This document shows, in pieces, positions 1-8,384 of a stretch of 64,000 nucleotides of DNA. The position numbers and the translations under genes are program-made. Each line of letters opens with the position of its first letter. The first letter of the stretch is position 1. This stretch comes from Kumtagia sp963829135 (GTDB lineage: Bacteria > Pseudomonadota > Alphaproteobacteria > Rhizobiales > Rhizobiaceae): positions 400,582 to 464,581 of the forward strand of contig CAWHHO010000004.1 in NCBI GenBank assembly GCA_963829135.1, written 5' to 3'. The notes under the pieces are model-generated. The model did not search any database and was not told the DNA's origin. It was given only the letters and a program-made list of their open reading frames with translations.

Positions 1-1875
1 CGGCTGATGGCGGTCGGCGGACCGGCGGCGGTCACGGGATTCGCCATGGTTGGCATTGCCTTTGCTGCGCTGACGACGGCCTATGTGCAGTCCGATTTTT
101 CGGTGGCGAACGTCTGGGAGAACTCGCATTCGCTGAAGCCGATGCTCTACAAATTCACCGGCACCTGGGGCAACCATGAGGGCTCGATGCTGCTGTGGGT
201 GCTGATCCTGACCTTCTTCGGGGCGCTGGTCGCGGTGTTCAGCGGCAATCTGCCGTCGACATTGCGCGCCAATGTGCTCGCCGTACAGGGTTGGATCGGC
301 GCGGCTTTCCTGCTTTTTGTGCTGACCACGTCCAACCCGTTCATCAGGATGGTGCCGGCGCCGTTCGAGGGCCAGGATCTCAACCCCATCCTTCAGGATA
401 TCGGCCTCGCGATCCATCCGCCGCTGCTCTACCTCGGCTATGTCGGCTTTTCGGTCTGCTTCTCCTTCGCCGTCGCCGCGCTGATCGACGGCCGCGTTGA
501 CGCGGCCTGGGCACGATGGGTGCGCCCGTGGACGCTGGCTGCCTGGATGTTCCTCACCGGCGGCATCGCGATGGGGTCATACTGGGCCTATTACGAACTT
601 GGTTGGGGTGGTTTCTGGTTCTGGGATCCGGTCGAGAATGCTTCCTTCATGCCGTGGCTGGCGGGTACGGCGCTATTGCATTCGGCGATCGTCATGGAAA
701 AGCGCTCGGCGCTGAAAATCTGGACGATCCTGCTATCGATCCTGACGTTCTCGTTGTCATTGCTGGGCACCTTCCTGGTACGATCCGGCGTGCTGACCTC
801 CGTGCACGCCTTTGCCACCGACCCGACGCGCGGCGTTTTCATACTGGCGATCCTGATGCTTTTCATCGGCGGGTCGCTGACGCTCTTCGCGCTGCGCGCC
901 GGCAGAATGACGGCGGGTGGTCTTTTTCATCCGATTTCGCGCGAGGGTGCACTGGTCTTGAACAATCTGTTCCTGACGACGGCCGCGGCGACGGTGCTGA
1001 TCGGTACGCTCTATCCGCTGATTGTCGAGGCGCTATCCGGCGACAAGATCTCGGTCGGCGCGCCGTTTTTCAACATGACTTTCGGGCCATTGATGCTGCC
1101 GCTGCTGGTACTGATTCCATTCGGGCCGCTGCTGGCGTGGAAGCGTGGCGATGTTCTCGCGGTAGCCCAGCGGCTGATGGCGGCAGCTGGCGGAGCGGTG
1201 CTGATGGTGCTGGTCGTGTATCTTTTCGTAGACCGCGCAACGGTCTTCGCCGCCCTCGGCGTTGGGCTGGCCGCCTGGATGATTCTTGGCGCTTTAACCG
1301 ACCTTGCCCAGAAATCGGCGCTCGGCGCCGTGCCGTTCGCGGTATCGCTGCGGCGCTTCACCGGTCTGCCACGTTCCGTCTATGGAACGGCGATCGCCCA
1401 TATCGGCATGGGACTGACCACGCTGGGTATCGTCTCAACCTTGGCATTCCAGGTCGAGCACATAACGGTGATGAAACCCGGCGAAACGACGAACATCGGC
1501 AGCCACATGCTGCAGCTGCAGGGCGTATCGCCTGTGAAGGGACCGAACTACACCGAGACGCGTATGCGCTTCGTGCTGCTCAAGGGCGGCGTGAGGCAGG
1601 GCGAGGTTAGCGCGGCCAAGCGGTTCTACACGGCGCGCAAGATGCCGACCACGGAAGCCGGCATTCTGACGCTCGGTTTCAACCAGCTGTACGTGTCGCT
1701 GGGCGACCCCACGGAGGATGGAGGCATCGTCGTCCGCGTCTGGTGGAAACCGCTGGTCACGCTGATCTGGCTTGGCGGGCTGGTAATGATGGCCGCCGCG
1801 GCCGTCTCGCTTACCGACCGCCGCCTGCGCGTCGGCGCCCCGTCGCGGCGCAAGCTTGCCACGGCGGGAGTGTGA
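1..1875 (+). CDS. ccmF: Cytochrome c heme lyase subunit CcmF (CycK), 5' end cut by the window
   Basis: This is the large inner-membrane subunit of the CcmF-CcmH complex, which attaches heme to apocytochrome c in the periplasm. The reading frame is open from base 1, and about 620 residues are visible out of roughly 650-660 usual for the family, so the true start lies just upstream of the window. The protein is almost entirely hydrophobic helices. The tryptophan-rich WWD-type heme-handling motif WGGFWFWDPVENASF lies near visible residue 200, and a conserved periplasmic-loop histidine is in IHPPLLYLGYVG near residue 135. The 3' end abuts ccmH, as in the rhizobial cycHJKL operon. Recognition is firm; only the N-terminus is missing. 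Confidence 0.95.
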   Translation, partial: RLMAVGGPAAVTGFAMVGIAFAALTTAYVQSDFSVANVWENSHSLKPMLYKFTGTWGNHEGSMLLWVLILTFFGALVAVFSGNLPSTLRANVLAVQGWIGAAFLLFVLTTSNPFIRMVPAPFEGQDLNPILQDIGLAIHPPLLYLGYVGFSVCFSFAVAALIDGRVDAAWARWVRPWTLAAWMFLTGGIAMGSYWAYYELGWGGFWFWDPVENASFMPWLAGTALLHSAIVMEKRSALKIWTILLSILTFSLSLLGTFLVRSGVLTSVHAFATDPTRGVFILAILMLFIGGSLTLFALRAGRMTAGGLFHPISREGALVLNNLFLTTAAATVLIGTLYPLIVEALSGDKISVGAPFFNMTFGPLMLPLLVLIPFGPLLAWKRGDVLAVAQRLMAAAGGAVLMVLVVYLFVDRATVFAALGVGLAAWMILGALTDLAQKSALGAVPFAVSLRRFTGLPRSVYGTAIAHIGMGLTTLGIVSTLAFQVEHITVMKPGETTNIGSHMLQLQGVSPVKGPNYTETRMRFVLLKGGVRQGEVSAAKRFYTARKMPTTEAGILTLGFNQLYVSLGDPTEDGGIVVRVWWKPLVTLIWLGGLVMMAAAAVSLTDRRLRVGAPSRRKLATAGV

Positions 1876-1963
1876 TTTGATCACCGCTGCTTCGCACCCA
1901 CAAGGAAGGCGGAGGCCGGGTGAGGGGGTATCGCGCCTAGCTAGGCTCTGCCTCGTTCTTTCG

Positions 1964-2410
1964 ATGACTGCCCTCGCACTTTCCTTGCTGATGTCTCTTC
2001 CCGCCCTCGCGGTCCAGCCCGGCGAGATGCTCTCCGACCCGGCGTTGGAGGCGCGCGCCCGGGCATTGTCGTCGGAGCTTCGCTGCATGGTCTGCCAGAA
2101 CCAGTCGATCGACGATTCCGACGCTGAGCTGGCGCATGATCTTCGGTTGCTGGTGCGCGAAAGGCTGGCGGCGGGCGACAACGACGGACAGATCCTCGAC
2201 TTTGTCGTCGCGCGCTACGGCGAGTTCGTGCTGCTGAAGCCGCGCTTCAATATCCGCAACGCTTTGCTCTGGGGGACGCCCATCGCACTGCTGCTGGTCG
2301 GGGGACTGGTCATAGCCCTTACGGCGCGCCTGCGACGGCCGGTCATGGCCGGGCTGTCCGAGGAAGAGCAGACGACGCTGAATCGAATTCTTGGCGAGGC
2401 GGAAAAATAA
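1964..2410 (+). CDS. ccmH: Cytochrome c maturation protein CcmH (CycL)
   Basis: CcmH is a membrane-anchored thiol-disulfide protein that keeps the CXXCH cysteines of apocytochrome c reduced and works with CcmF. The sequence shows a signal peptide or N-terminal anchor (MTALALSLLMSLPALA), the family motif LRCMVCQNQSI with Cys41 and Cys44, then RYGEFVLLKPRFN and a second transmembrane segment around residues 95-115. The 148-residue length is normal. The frame is open from 1856, overlapping ccmF, and a TTG at 1877 could also serve. I prefer ATG 1964 because it starts the hydrophobic leader directly. The unusual proline- and arginine-rich stretch upstream of it looks like repeat-derived filler rather than protein. 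It is co-transcribed with ccmF. Confidence 0.9.
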   Translation: MTALALSLLMSLPALAVQPGEMLSDPALEARARALSSELRCMVCQNQSIDDSDAELAHDLRLLVRERLAAGDNDGQILDFVVARYGEFVLLKPRFNIRNALLWGTPIALLLVGGLVIALTARLRRPVMAGLSEEEQTTLNRILGEAEK

Positions 2411-2414
2411 CGGG

Positions 2415-3668
2415 TCACGCTGGCGACGTCTGGACCGCAACTGCCTCAAGCCCGAACACCTCCTGAGCGTCGTCGAACCCCTTAAGCATTTGCGGGCCGA
2501 GGGATTCGACCATGGCAGGCGGCAGTGCGCTGGCGACGACGTGCGAGCAAACCGCACGCCGATCCAGCGCCTTGGCGATACCTTCGAGCCGGCTGGCGTA
2601 GTTCACCGTCGGACCGACAACGGTAAAGTCGAGCCGGTCGAGGCTTCCGATATTGCCGTAGACGACCGGGCCTGCATGCAGCGCAGTGACAAACGGCAGG
2701 TCAGCCGCGGCCTGTTCCGCGAAAGCGCGGCCGATGCTGCGGGCGGCGCGCAGGCAGGCGTCGGTTCGGCCACCATTCTCGGCTGAGAACACCGAAAGGA
2801 CGCCGTCGCCGACGAATTTCAGCACGTCTCCGCCTTCGGCATGCACCGCGTTGACCACTGCCTCGAAATAGGTCCCGAGCCGGTCGAGAAATACAGCGGG
2901 TTCGAGCCTTTCTGACAAGACGGTCGAGCCGCGCAGGTCTGTGATCAGGACGGCGGCGTCGATCTCGGTTGTTTGTCCGCGCTGAAACGCACCTTCTATG
3001 ATGCGCTCGGCCGGGCCATTTCCGAGATAGACCTCGAGAAGGCTGAACATGGAGTGGCGCATCGCGGCTGGCTCCATGGACGCGGCGATCGCCGACGCGA
3101 GGCTTTCGATCAACGAAACTTGCCAGTCGGCAAAACCACCGGCGCGATCGGTGGTAAAGGCGCCGACCTGCACGGATCCGTCGCCATATTCGATCGGCAG
3201 CGCCAGATAGTCTGTACTGCCGGCTGCTGCCAGTTCGAAAAGAACGGAATGATCGCGGCCGGTTTCAAGATACTCGAGCGAACGGCGAAAGCTCGCGCGC
3301 GTCTGGATAACACGTTCGAACGGGCTGCCATGGAATGACGCGGTGGCAAGCATGCCGCGCGGGATCGTGTAAAGTTCGGAGCCGTTTTCGCGGGTCCAGG
3401 CGACTCCCCACGCGCCGATCATCGGATTGGCGACCCTCTGGCCGATCCTCACGCGCCACATCGGAATGCCGGCGTCGATCAGGCGGTTGGCGAGACCGGT
3501 GACGATGTCTTCGGGCGCAAGCTCGCGTCGGGCCGGCCCTATCAGCCAGGCTGTGATGGTGGCAAGCGAATCGAGGTTAGATGCGGGCAACCTGTTGCTT
3601 TCTTCAGGATCAGCGCATTGCCGATTTCGTGGAATGACGCAGGCGGAAATCCCCGCGTCCCTATGCAT
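2415..3668 (-). CDS. Class III adenylate/guanylate cyclase with N-terminal sensory region
   Basis: This is a 417-residue soluble protein. The C-terminal part (about residues 230-400) is a class III nucleotide cyclase catalytic domain. The first metal-binding Asp is in VLITDLRGST, the second in GGDVLKFVGDGVLSVF, and the transition-state region is FTVVGPTVNYASRLE. These are the residues needed to make cyclic AMP (or GMP) from ATP (or GTP). The N-terminal ~220 residues resemble the GAF-like sensory regions of rhizobial cyclases, but no ligand can be named. It converges with ccmH, leaving four bases between the stops. The start ATG at 3668 follows GGTGAGG at close spacing. The substrate, ATP versus GTP, is inferred only from family frequency. 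Confidence 0.85.
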   Translation of the reverse strand: MHRDAGISACVIPRNRQCADPEESNRLPASNLDSLATITAWLIGPARRELAPEDIVTGLANRLIDAGIPMWRVRIGQRVANPMIGAWGVAWTRENGSELYTIPRGMLATASFHGSPFERVIQTRASFRRSLEYLETGRDHSVLFELAAAGSTDYLALPIEYGDGSVQVGAFTTDRAGGFADWQVSLIESLASAIAASMEPAAMRHSMFSLLEVYLGNGPAERIIEGAFQRGQTTEIDAAVLITDLRGSTVLSERLEPAVFLDRLGTYFEAVVNAVHAEGGDVLKFVGDGVLSVFSAENGGRTDACLRAARSIGRAFAEQAAADLPFVTALHAGPVVYGNIGSLDRLDFTVVGPTVNYASRLEGIAKALDRRAVCSHVVASALPPAMVESLGPQMLKGFDDAQEVFGLEAVAVQTSPA

Positions 3669-3730
3669 GCCCTCACCGGAACTTTGCAGAGACGCAAGAC
3701 CTTAAGCGCGAGGACGCGCAACCGTGCGGG

Positions 3731-3880
3731 TCAGCACGGAGGAGCTTCCCAGGACGAGCCGACCATGCCGCAGTTTGCAGGCGTCTCCGCATAGTGCGGT
3801 TGCATGGAAGTCGATGTACAGCCGATCAGCGCACTCATCGCTGCGCCGAAGACGAGCACTATTATCGTTGAGCGTGGCAT
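3731..3880 (-). CDS. Small lipoprotein, 49 residues
   Basis: This is a short secreted lipoprotein. The sequence begins MPRSTIIVLVFGAAMSALIGC, a typical lipoprotein signal with lipobox A-L-I-G-C at residues 17-21, followed by a short Ser/Thr/Pro-rich tail with two more cysteines. The start is set by an ATG at 3880 preceded by TTTGAGG. The frame is open further upstream (to 4036), but that extension has no hydrophobic leader and is probably not translated. It lies between the cyclase and degP on the opposite strand to degP. The function is unknown; it belongs to the general class of small membrane-anchored lipoproteins common in rhizobia. Confidence 0.6.
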   Translation of the reverse strand: MPRSTIIVLVFGAAMSALIGCTSTSMQPHYAETPANCGMVGSSWEAPPC

Positions 3881-4142
3881 TTTTCGATACCTCAAATATT
3901 TATGAAGTGTCAGGCAGCTGTTTCGTTCCCTTCCGTTGCATGCCGCGAAGCAACTGGACGGATGTCCACTGCTTATCCATGCGCTATCGTCCGCACCGCG
4001 GCTACTGCGACGGGCGGCCACGGGGGGATTGAACATTACCTAAATTTCATCTCCCGGAAATGGCGCGGTAATGTGCGTTCTCCTATTTCTCGAAGAACAG
4101 GATGCCATACGAGACGTATCCCTTACGAAGAGGAATAGGACC

Positions 4143-5699
4143 ATGAACACACCCCAATCCCGGGTTTCGCGCACCCGCAAGACTCTCGCTGCCGCAGTGG
4201 CGTCGATCGCCATCGCATCCGCCATCGGCTTTGGCGCTGTAACTACCGGAACCGCCCCTGTTCTCGCCGATGCAGTCCGCGTTCAGGCGCCGCAGGTGCC
4301 GAGCTTCGCCGACGTCGTCGAAAAGGTTTCCCCGGCAGTCGTCAGCGTTCAGGTGAAGGCCAAGATCGAGCCCGCCGCAGATCGTGGCGGCGATCCCTTC
4401 GGCGACCAGAATTTCGACAATCTGCCGGACGACCATCCGCTAAAGCGCTTCTTCCGTGAGTTCGGCAATGGCAATGGCGATCAGGACGGCGGCCCGCGCT
4501 GGCACCAGGAGCGCCGCGGCGACCGCGGGGAGCGCAACCACAAGCCGCGTCCGGTCGCCCAGGGCTCCGGTTTCTTCATCACCGAGGACGGCTATTTGGT
4601 CACCAACAACCACGTCGTTGAGGACGGACAGGCCTTCACCGTTGTGATGAACAATGGCGATGAACTCGACGCCAAGCTGATCGGCACCGATCCGCGCACG
4701 GACCTTGCCGTTCTGAAGGTCGATGACAGCCGCAAGTTCACCTATGTCGATTTCGCTGATGACAGCAAGGTTCGCGTCGGCGACTGGGTGGTTGCCGTGG
4801 GCAACCCGTTCGGCCTCGGCGGTACGGTCACCTCGGGCATCGTCTCGGCGCGTGGCCGCGACATCGGCGCCGGCCCCTATGACGATTTCCTGCAGATCGA
4901 CGCAGCCGTGAACCGCGGCAATTCGGGCGGCCCGGCCTTTAATCTCAGCGGTGAAGTCGTCGGCATCAACACCGCGATCTTCTCGCCATCTGGCGGCAAT
5001 GTCGGCATCGCATTCGCTATTCCGGCCTCGACTGCCCGCGAAGTTGTGCAGGATCTGATGCATGACGGCAGCGTATCGCGCGGGTGGATCGGCGTTCAGA
5101 TCCAGCCGGTGAACAAGGACATCGCCGACTCCCTCGGTCTCAAGGATGCCAAGGGCGCGCTCGTGTCCGAGGCTCAGGCCGACAGTCCGGCGCTGAAGGC
5201 CGGCATCAAGGCGGGCGACGTAATTACCGCCGTTGATGGCCAGGAAGTTGCGGGTCCGAAGGAATTGGCCCGCACCATCGGTGGCATCCAGCCCGGCAAG
5301 GAAGTCGACGTGACTCTCTGGCGCGCCGGCAAGTCTGAGACCGTCAAGATGCAGCTTGGCACGCTGCCCAAGTCCGACAAGCAGGCATCGGCGGACGAAG
5401 GCAAGGGCGAGAAGCAGGACGAGCCGTCCTCGCTTGCCGATCTCGGCCTCACGGTTTCGCCCGCCGAGGACGGCAAGGGTCTGGTGGTCACCGACGTCGA
5501 TCCGGACAGCGACGCCGCCGATCGGGGCATCCAGGCCGGCGATGTCATCACGTCCGTCAATTCGCGGGAAGTGACGCAGGCCAATGACGTTACCGCTGCC
5601 ATGAAGGATGCCGAAAAGGCCGGACGCAAAGCGGTCTTGATGCAGGTCACGCGCGACGACAACAGCCGTTTCGTCGCCCTGCCGATCAACCAGGGCTGA
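4143..5699 (+). CDS. degP: Periplasmic serine endoprotease DegP/HtrA family (Do)
   Basis: This is a periplasmic quality-control protease and chaperone that degrades misfolded envelope proteins. At 518 residues it has the usual length. A signal peptide covers about residues 1-40 and ends near APVLADA. The catalytic triad is visible as His157 (NNHVVEDG), Asp187 (DPRTDLAVLKV) and Ser261 (NRGNSGGPAF). Two PDZ domains follow, beginning near RGWIGVQIQPV and LADLGLTVSP. The start ATG at 4143 has GAAGAGGAATAGGA upstream; the open frame extends to 4071 without a leader. A charged, glycine-rich linker (GNGNGDQDGG) sits before the protease core, as in rhizobial DegP. It is followed by a two-component pair and glnE, a conserved rhizobial order as I recall it. 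Confidence 0.95.
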   Translation: MNTPQSRVSRTRKTLAAAVASIAIASAIGFGAVTTGTAPVLADAVRVQAPQVPSFADVVEKVSPAVVSVQVKAKIEPAADRGGDPFGDQNFDNLPDDHPLKRFFREFGNGNGDQDGGPRWHQERRGDRGERNHKPRPVAQGSGFFITEDGYLVTNNHVVEDGQAFTVVMNNGDELDAKLIGTDPRTDLAVLKVDDSRKFTYVDFADDSKVRVGDWVVAVGNPFGLGGTVTSGIVSARGRDIGAGPYDDFLQIDAAVNRGNSGGPAFNLSGEVVGINTAIFSPSGGNVGIAFAIPASTAREVVQDLMHDGSVSRGWIGVQIQPVNKDIADSLGLKDAKGALVSEAQADSPALKAGIKAGDVITAVDGQEVAGPKELARTIGGIQPGKEVDVTLWRAGKSETVKMQLGTLPKSDKQASADEGKGEKQDEPSSLADLGLTVSPAEDGKGLVVTDVDPDSDAADRGIQAGDVITSVNSREVTQANDVTAAMKDAEKAGRKAVLMQVTRDDNSRFVALPINQG

Positions 5700-5921
5700 T
5701 AACTCGCGTGCCGTGCGCAATCAGCGGCGCGCGCCACCGCAAGCTTCAGGGTAGTCCGCGGCGCGAAATAGTATTCGGTCTCGCGCAGCGAGGCGGTTCT
5801 TGAGAGTTGCCGATCAAGTACCGCGATTGGGCCGGCCCTTGGGTTGGGCAGCCGAGGAGGGCCGGTTCGGCGGCAGCAGTCGTTTCCACTGCTGCCGCAA
5901 TTCTTTTACGGAGCAAGCGCC

Positions 5922-6644
5922 ATGAATATCGTCTCGTCAGACTTTCAGGATTTCAAGTATGATCAGCCGATGAAGATTCTTGTCATCGAAGACGATCGGG
6001 AAGCCGCCGAGTATCTCCAGAAAGCCCTGGGCGAGGCAGGTCACATGGTCCACACCGCCGGCGACGGAGATGCGGGTTTCGCCATGGCCGATAGCGGGGA
6101 GTATGATGTTCTGGTGGTGGACCGCATGTTGCCGCGCCGTGACGGGATTTCGGTAATTGCGGGGCTTCGTGCCAAGGGGAACTCTACGCCGGTGCTGATC
6201 CTGTCCGCACTAAGCGAGGTTGACGATCGGGTTACGGGCCTGCGCGCCGGCGGCGACGACTATCTCACCAAACCATACGCTTTCACGGAGCTCCTTGCCC
6301 GTGTTGAGGTTCTGCGCCGCCGTGCCAACAGCAAGGACGCCGATACGACCTACAAGGTTGGCGATCTCGAGCTGGATCGGCTTTCGCATACGGTGCGCCG
6401 CGCCGGGCGTGAGATCATCCTGCAGCCGCGAGAGTTCAAGTTGCTCGAATATTTGATGCGCCACGCCGCTCAGGTGGTAACCCGCACGATGCTTCTCGAG
6501 AACGTTTGGGACTACCACTTCGATCCGCAGACGAATGTCATCGATGTGCACGTATCGCGGCTGCGTTCCAAGATCGAGAAGGGCTTCGACAGCCCGATCC
6601 TGCACACCGTGCGCGGCGCCGGCTATATGCTGAAGGCCGTCTAG
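5922..6644 (+). CDS. OmpR/PhoB-type response regulator
   Basis: This is a DNA-binding response regulator. The receiver domain starts at MKILVIEDDREAAEYL, with acidic-pocket DD, phospho-acceptor Asp67 in LVVDRMLPRRDG, the conserved Thr/Ser in LILSALS and Lys in YLTKPYAF. The C-terminal half is an OmpR-type winged helix (ILQPREFKLLEYLMRH ... VIDVHVSRLRSKIEKG ... VRGAGYML). ATG 5922 is preceded by ACGGAGC at good spacing; an internal ATG at 5970 would give the canonical N-terminus and is the main alternative. The kinase gene begins three bases after the stop, so the two form an operon. The position after degP suggests an envelope-related role, but nothing in the sequence proves the signal. Confidence 0.9.
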   Translation: MNIVSSDFQDFKYDQPMKILVIEDDREAAEYLQKALGEAGHMVHTAGDGDAGFAMADSGEYDVLVVDRMLPRRDGISVIAGLRAKGNSTPVLILSALSEVDDRVTGLRAGGDDYLTKPYAFTELLARVEVLRRRANSKDADTTYKVGDLELDRLSHTVRRAGREIILQPREFKLLEYLMRHAAQVVTRTMLLENVWDYHFDPQTNVIDVHVSRLRSKIEKGFDSPILHTVRGAGYMLKAV

Positions 6645-6647
6645 CGA

Positions 6648-8384
6648 ATGAAGCTTCCGGCGGCCCTCAATACGACCGCCGCGCGCCTCTCGGCGCTTTA
6701 CACGCTGCTTTTCGGTATTTGCGCTATCGGTCTTGTCTTCTACATGACTGCGGTTTCCGTGCGCATGCTGACCTCGCAAACGCAGGATACCATCAATGAG
6801 GAAGTCGTCGGGCTCGCGAGGGCCTATCAGCGCGGCGGCCTGCCATTGTTGGTACGAACCATCGAGCGCCGCTCGCGGCAGCCCGGCGCCAATCTCTATC
6901 TGATCGCCAATGCAAATGGCGAAATTCTTGCGGGCAATGTCGAGAGCATCGAACCCGGCGTGCTCGACGTCGAGGGCTGGACGGGGAGGCCATTCTCCTA
7001 TGTTCGCTATGGCGAAGGTGCAGATCGCCGGGTCAGGGGTGCGACGGATACAGAGCCGCCAGCCGGAGACGCTGCTGCGCCCGAAGCCGACACCGGGCAC
7101 GATGCTATCGCGCTCGTGCTGCGTCTTCCCAACCAGATGATCGCTTTGGTCGGGCGCGACCTCGGCGAACCGGAGCGGTTCCGCGTGGTGGTGCGAAAAT
7201 CCATGGGTGCGGCGCTTGGCGTGATGGTACTTGGCGGTTTGCTGATCTGGTTCTTCGTGGGCCGCCGTGCATTGAAGCGCATCGACAGCGTGTCCCAAGC
7301 GAGCCGCCGGATCATGGGCGGCGATCTGGCCGGCCGGCTGCCGGTGAGCGGTGCCGGCGACGAGTTCGACCGGCTCTCGGAAAACCTCAACGCCATGCTT
7401 ACCCGCATTGCCGAACTGAACGAGGGGTTGAAGCAGGTATCCGACAATATCGCCCATGATCTGAAAACGCCCCTGACGCGTCTGCGCAACCGGGCGGAGT
7501 CCGCACTTGCACATACCGATGATGGAAAGGCGTACCGTGAAGCCCTCGAAGGAACGATTGGCGAGTCCGACCAGCTCATCCGCACCTTCAACGCGATTCT
7601 GATGATCTCGCGGCTGGAGGCAGGCTATTCCGCCGAGCAAACGACGAAAGTCGATCTGAGCGAAGTGGTTGGCGATGTGATCGAGCTTTACGAGCCATCG
7701 GCAGAAGAGGCGGGCGTTGCGCTGGACGCCAGCGTGGAACCGGGTTTGTCGATAGAGGGCAACCGCGAGTTGATCGCGCAATCCGTGTCGAACATCGTCG
7801 ACAACGCCATCAAGTATTCGCCGGGAAACGCAGACGCCAATTGCTCGCTGCTGCGACAGCTGGGGAAAGGTGGCGAACTCGTAGGGCGAGACGCAGAGCG
7901 GGAGCCTGACGAGGATGGTATCCATCATACCCCCACCCCTATCCCCTCCCCACAAGGGGGAGGGGGATCGGATACGGCGTCATCACCGATGAACGGCACG
8001 AACGCGGATCTTGCGGTGCGGGTGGCGGGGGAGAAGTCTCCCTCCCGCTTGTGGGAAGGGGATAGGGGTGGGGGTAATGAACTATCGGGCGAAAATCGGG
8101 GCACAATCGAGCGGCCCAAAGTGACTGTAACTCTCAAACAAATTGAAAATGAAATCGTGTTGACGGTTTCCGACAATGGGCCCGGCATTCCCGACGAACA
8201 CGACCGCAAGCGCGCCACCGAACGCTTTGTCCGGCTAGAGGCAAGCCGTTCACAGCCTGGGTCCGGCCTCGGCCTGAGCCTGGCCAAGGCGGTTATGAAG
8301 TTCCATGGCGGGCGGCTTGATCTGGAGCCCGGCAGTCCCGGATTGTCGGTGGTTATGAGCTTTCCACGCAGGGAGGATGCGTAG
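6648..8384 (+). CDS. Sensor histidine kinase carrying an in-frame palindromic-element insertion
   Basis: This inner-membrane sensor kinase is the partner of the preceding regulator. Two transmembrane segments (about residues 14-37 and 184-205) flank a periplasmic domain of about 145 residues. A HAMP domain follows, then a HisKA H-box NIAHDLKTPLTRLRN with His270, the N-box NIVDNAIKYSP near residue 386, and G1/G2 motifs DNGPGIP (about 509) and GSGLGLSLAKAV. The N-box and G1 are normally 30-40 residues apart; here they are about 120 apart. The extra segment contains a perfectly in-frame 147-base inverted-repeat element (residues 428-476). The insertion sits just after the N-box inside the ATPase fold, where the ATP lid region can tolerate loops, and the frame continues to a normal C-terminus. 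The kinase may still work, but this is not shown. Confidence 0.88.
   Translation: MKLPAALNTTAARLSALYTLLFGICAIGLVFYMTAVSVRMLTSQTQDTINEEVVGLARAYQRGGLPLLVRTIERRSRQPGANLYLIANANGEILAGNVESIEPGVLDVEGWTGRPFSYVRYGEGADRRVRGATDTEPPAGDAAAPEADTGHDAIALVLRLPNQMIALVGRDLGEPERFRVVVRKSMGAALGVMVLGGLLIWFFVGRRALKRIDSVSQASRRIMGGDLAGRLPVSGAGDEFDRLSENLNAMLTRIAELNEGLKQVSDNIAHDLKTPLTRLRNRAESALAHTDDGKAYREALEGTIGESDQLIRTFNAILMISRLEAGYSAEQTTKVDLSEVVGDVIELYEPSAEEAGVALDASVEPGLSIEGNRELIAQSVSNIVDNAIKYSPGNADANCSLLRQLGKGGELVGRDAEREPDEDGIHHTPTPIPSPQGGGGSDTASSPMNGTNADLAVRVAGEKSPSRLWEGDRGGGNELSGENRGTIERPKVTVTLKQIENEIVLTVSDNGPGIPDEHDRKRATERFVRLEASRSQPGSGLGLSLAKAVMKFHGGRLDLEPGSPGLSVVMSFPRREDA
7929..8075. repeat. Intragenic palindromic element, in frame inside the histidine kinase gene
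   Basis: Two 28-base arms, 7929-7956 and 8048-8075, are inverted copies of each other with one mismatch. They are rich in runs of C on the left and G on the right, each with a CACAAG/CTTGTG inner edge. The element spans 147 bases, exactly 49 codons. The left arm is read as TPTPIPSPQ and the right arm as LWEGDRGGG, so it adds low-complexity protein without a stop. This is the general form of the short C/G-run palindromes that are dispersed in rhizobial genomes. The residues flanking the arms on both sides also look foreign, so the full insertion may be larger than the arms. Confidence 0.85.

Noticed and set aside
1893..1963. Coding sequence upstream of the ccmH leader and possible repeat-derived segment
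   Set aside because: The stretch resembles a fragment of a dispersed repeat, but without a matching arm it is not annotated, and translation probably starts after it.
4440..5720. Long minus-strand open frame opposite degP
   Set aside because: degP on the plus strand has a signal peptide, catalytic triad and PDZ domains; the antisense frame shows no protein features.
6210..7955. Long open frame of 581 codons on the minus strand opposite the two-component genes
   Set aside because: It lies entirely antisense to two genes with clear domains, has no recognisable motif, and is the usual by-product of high-GC codon use.
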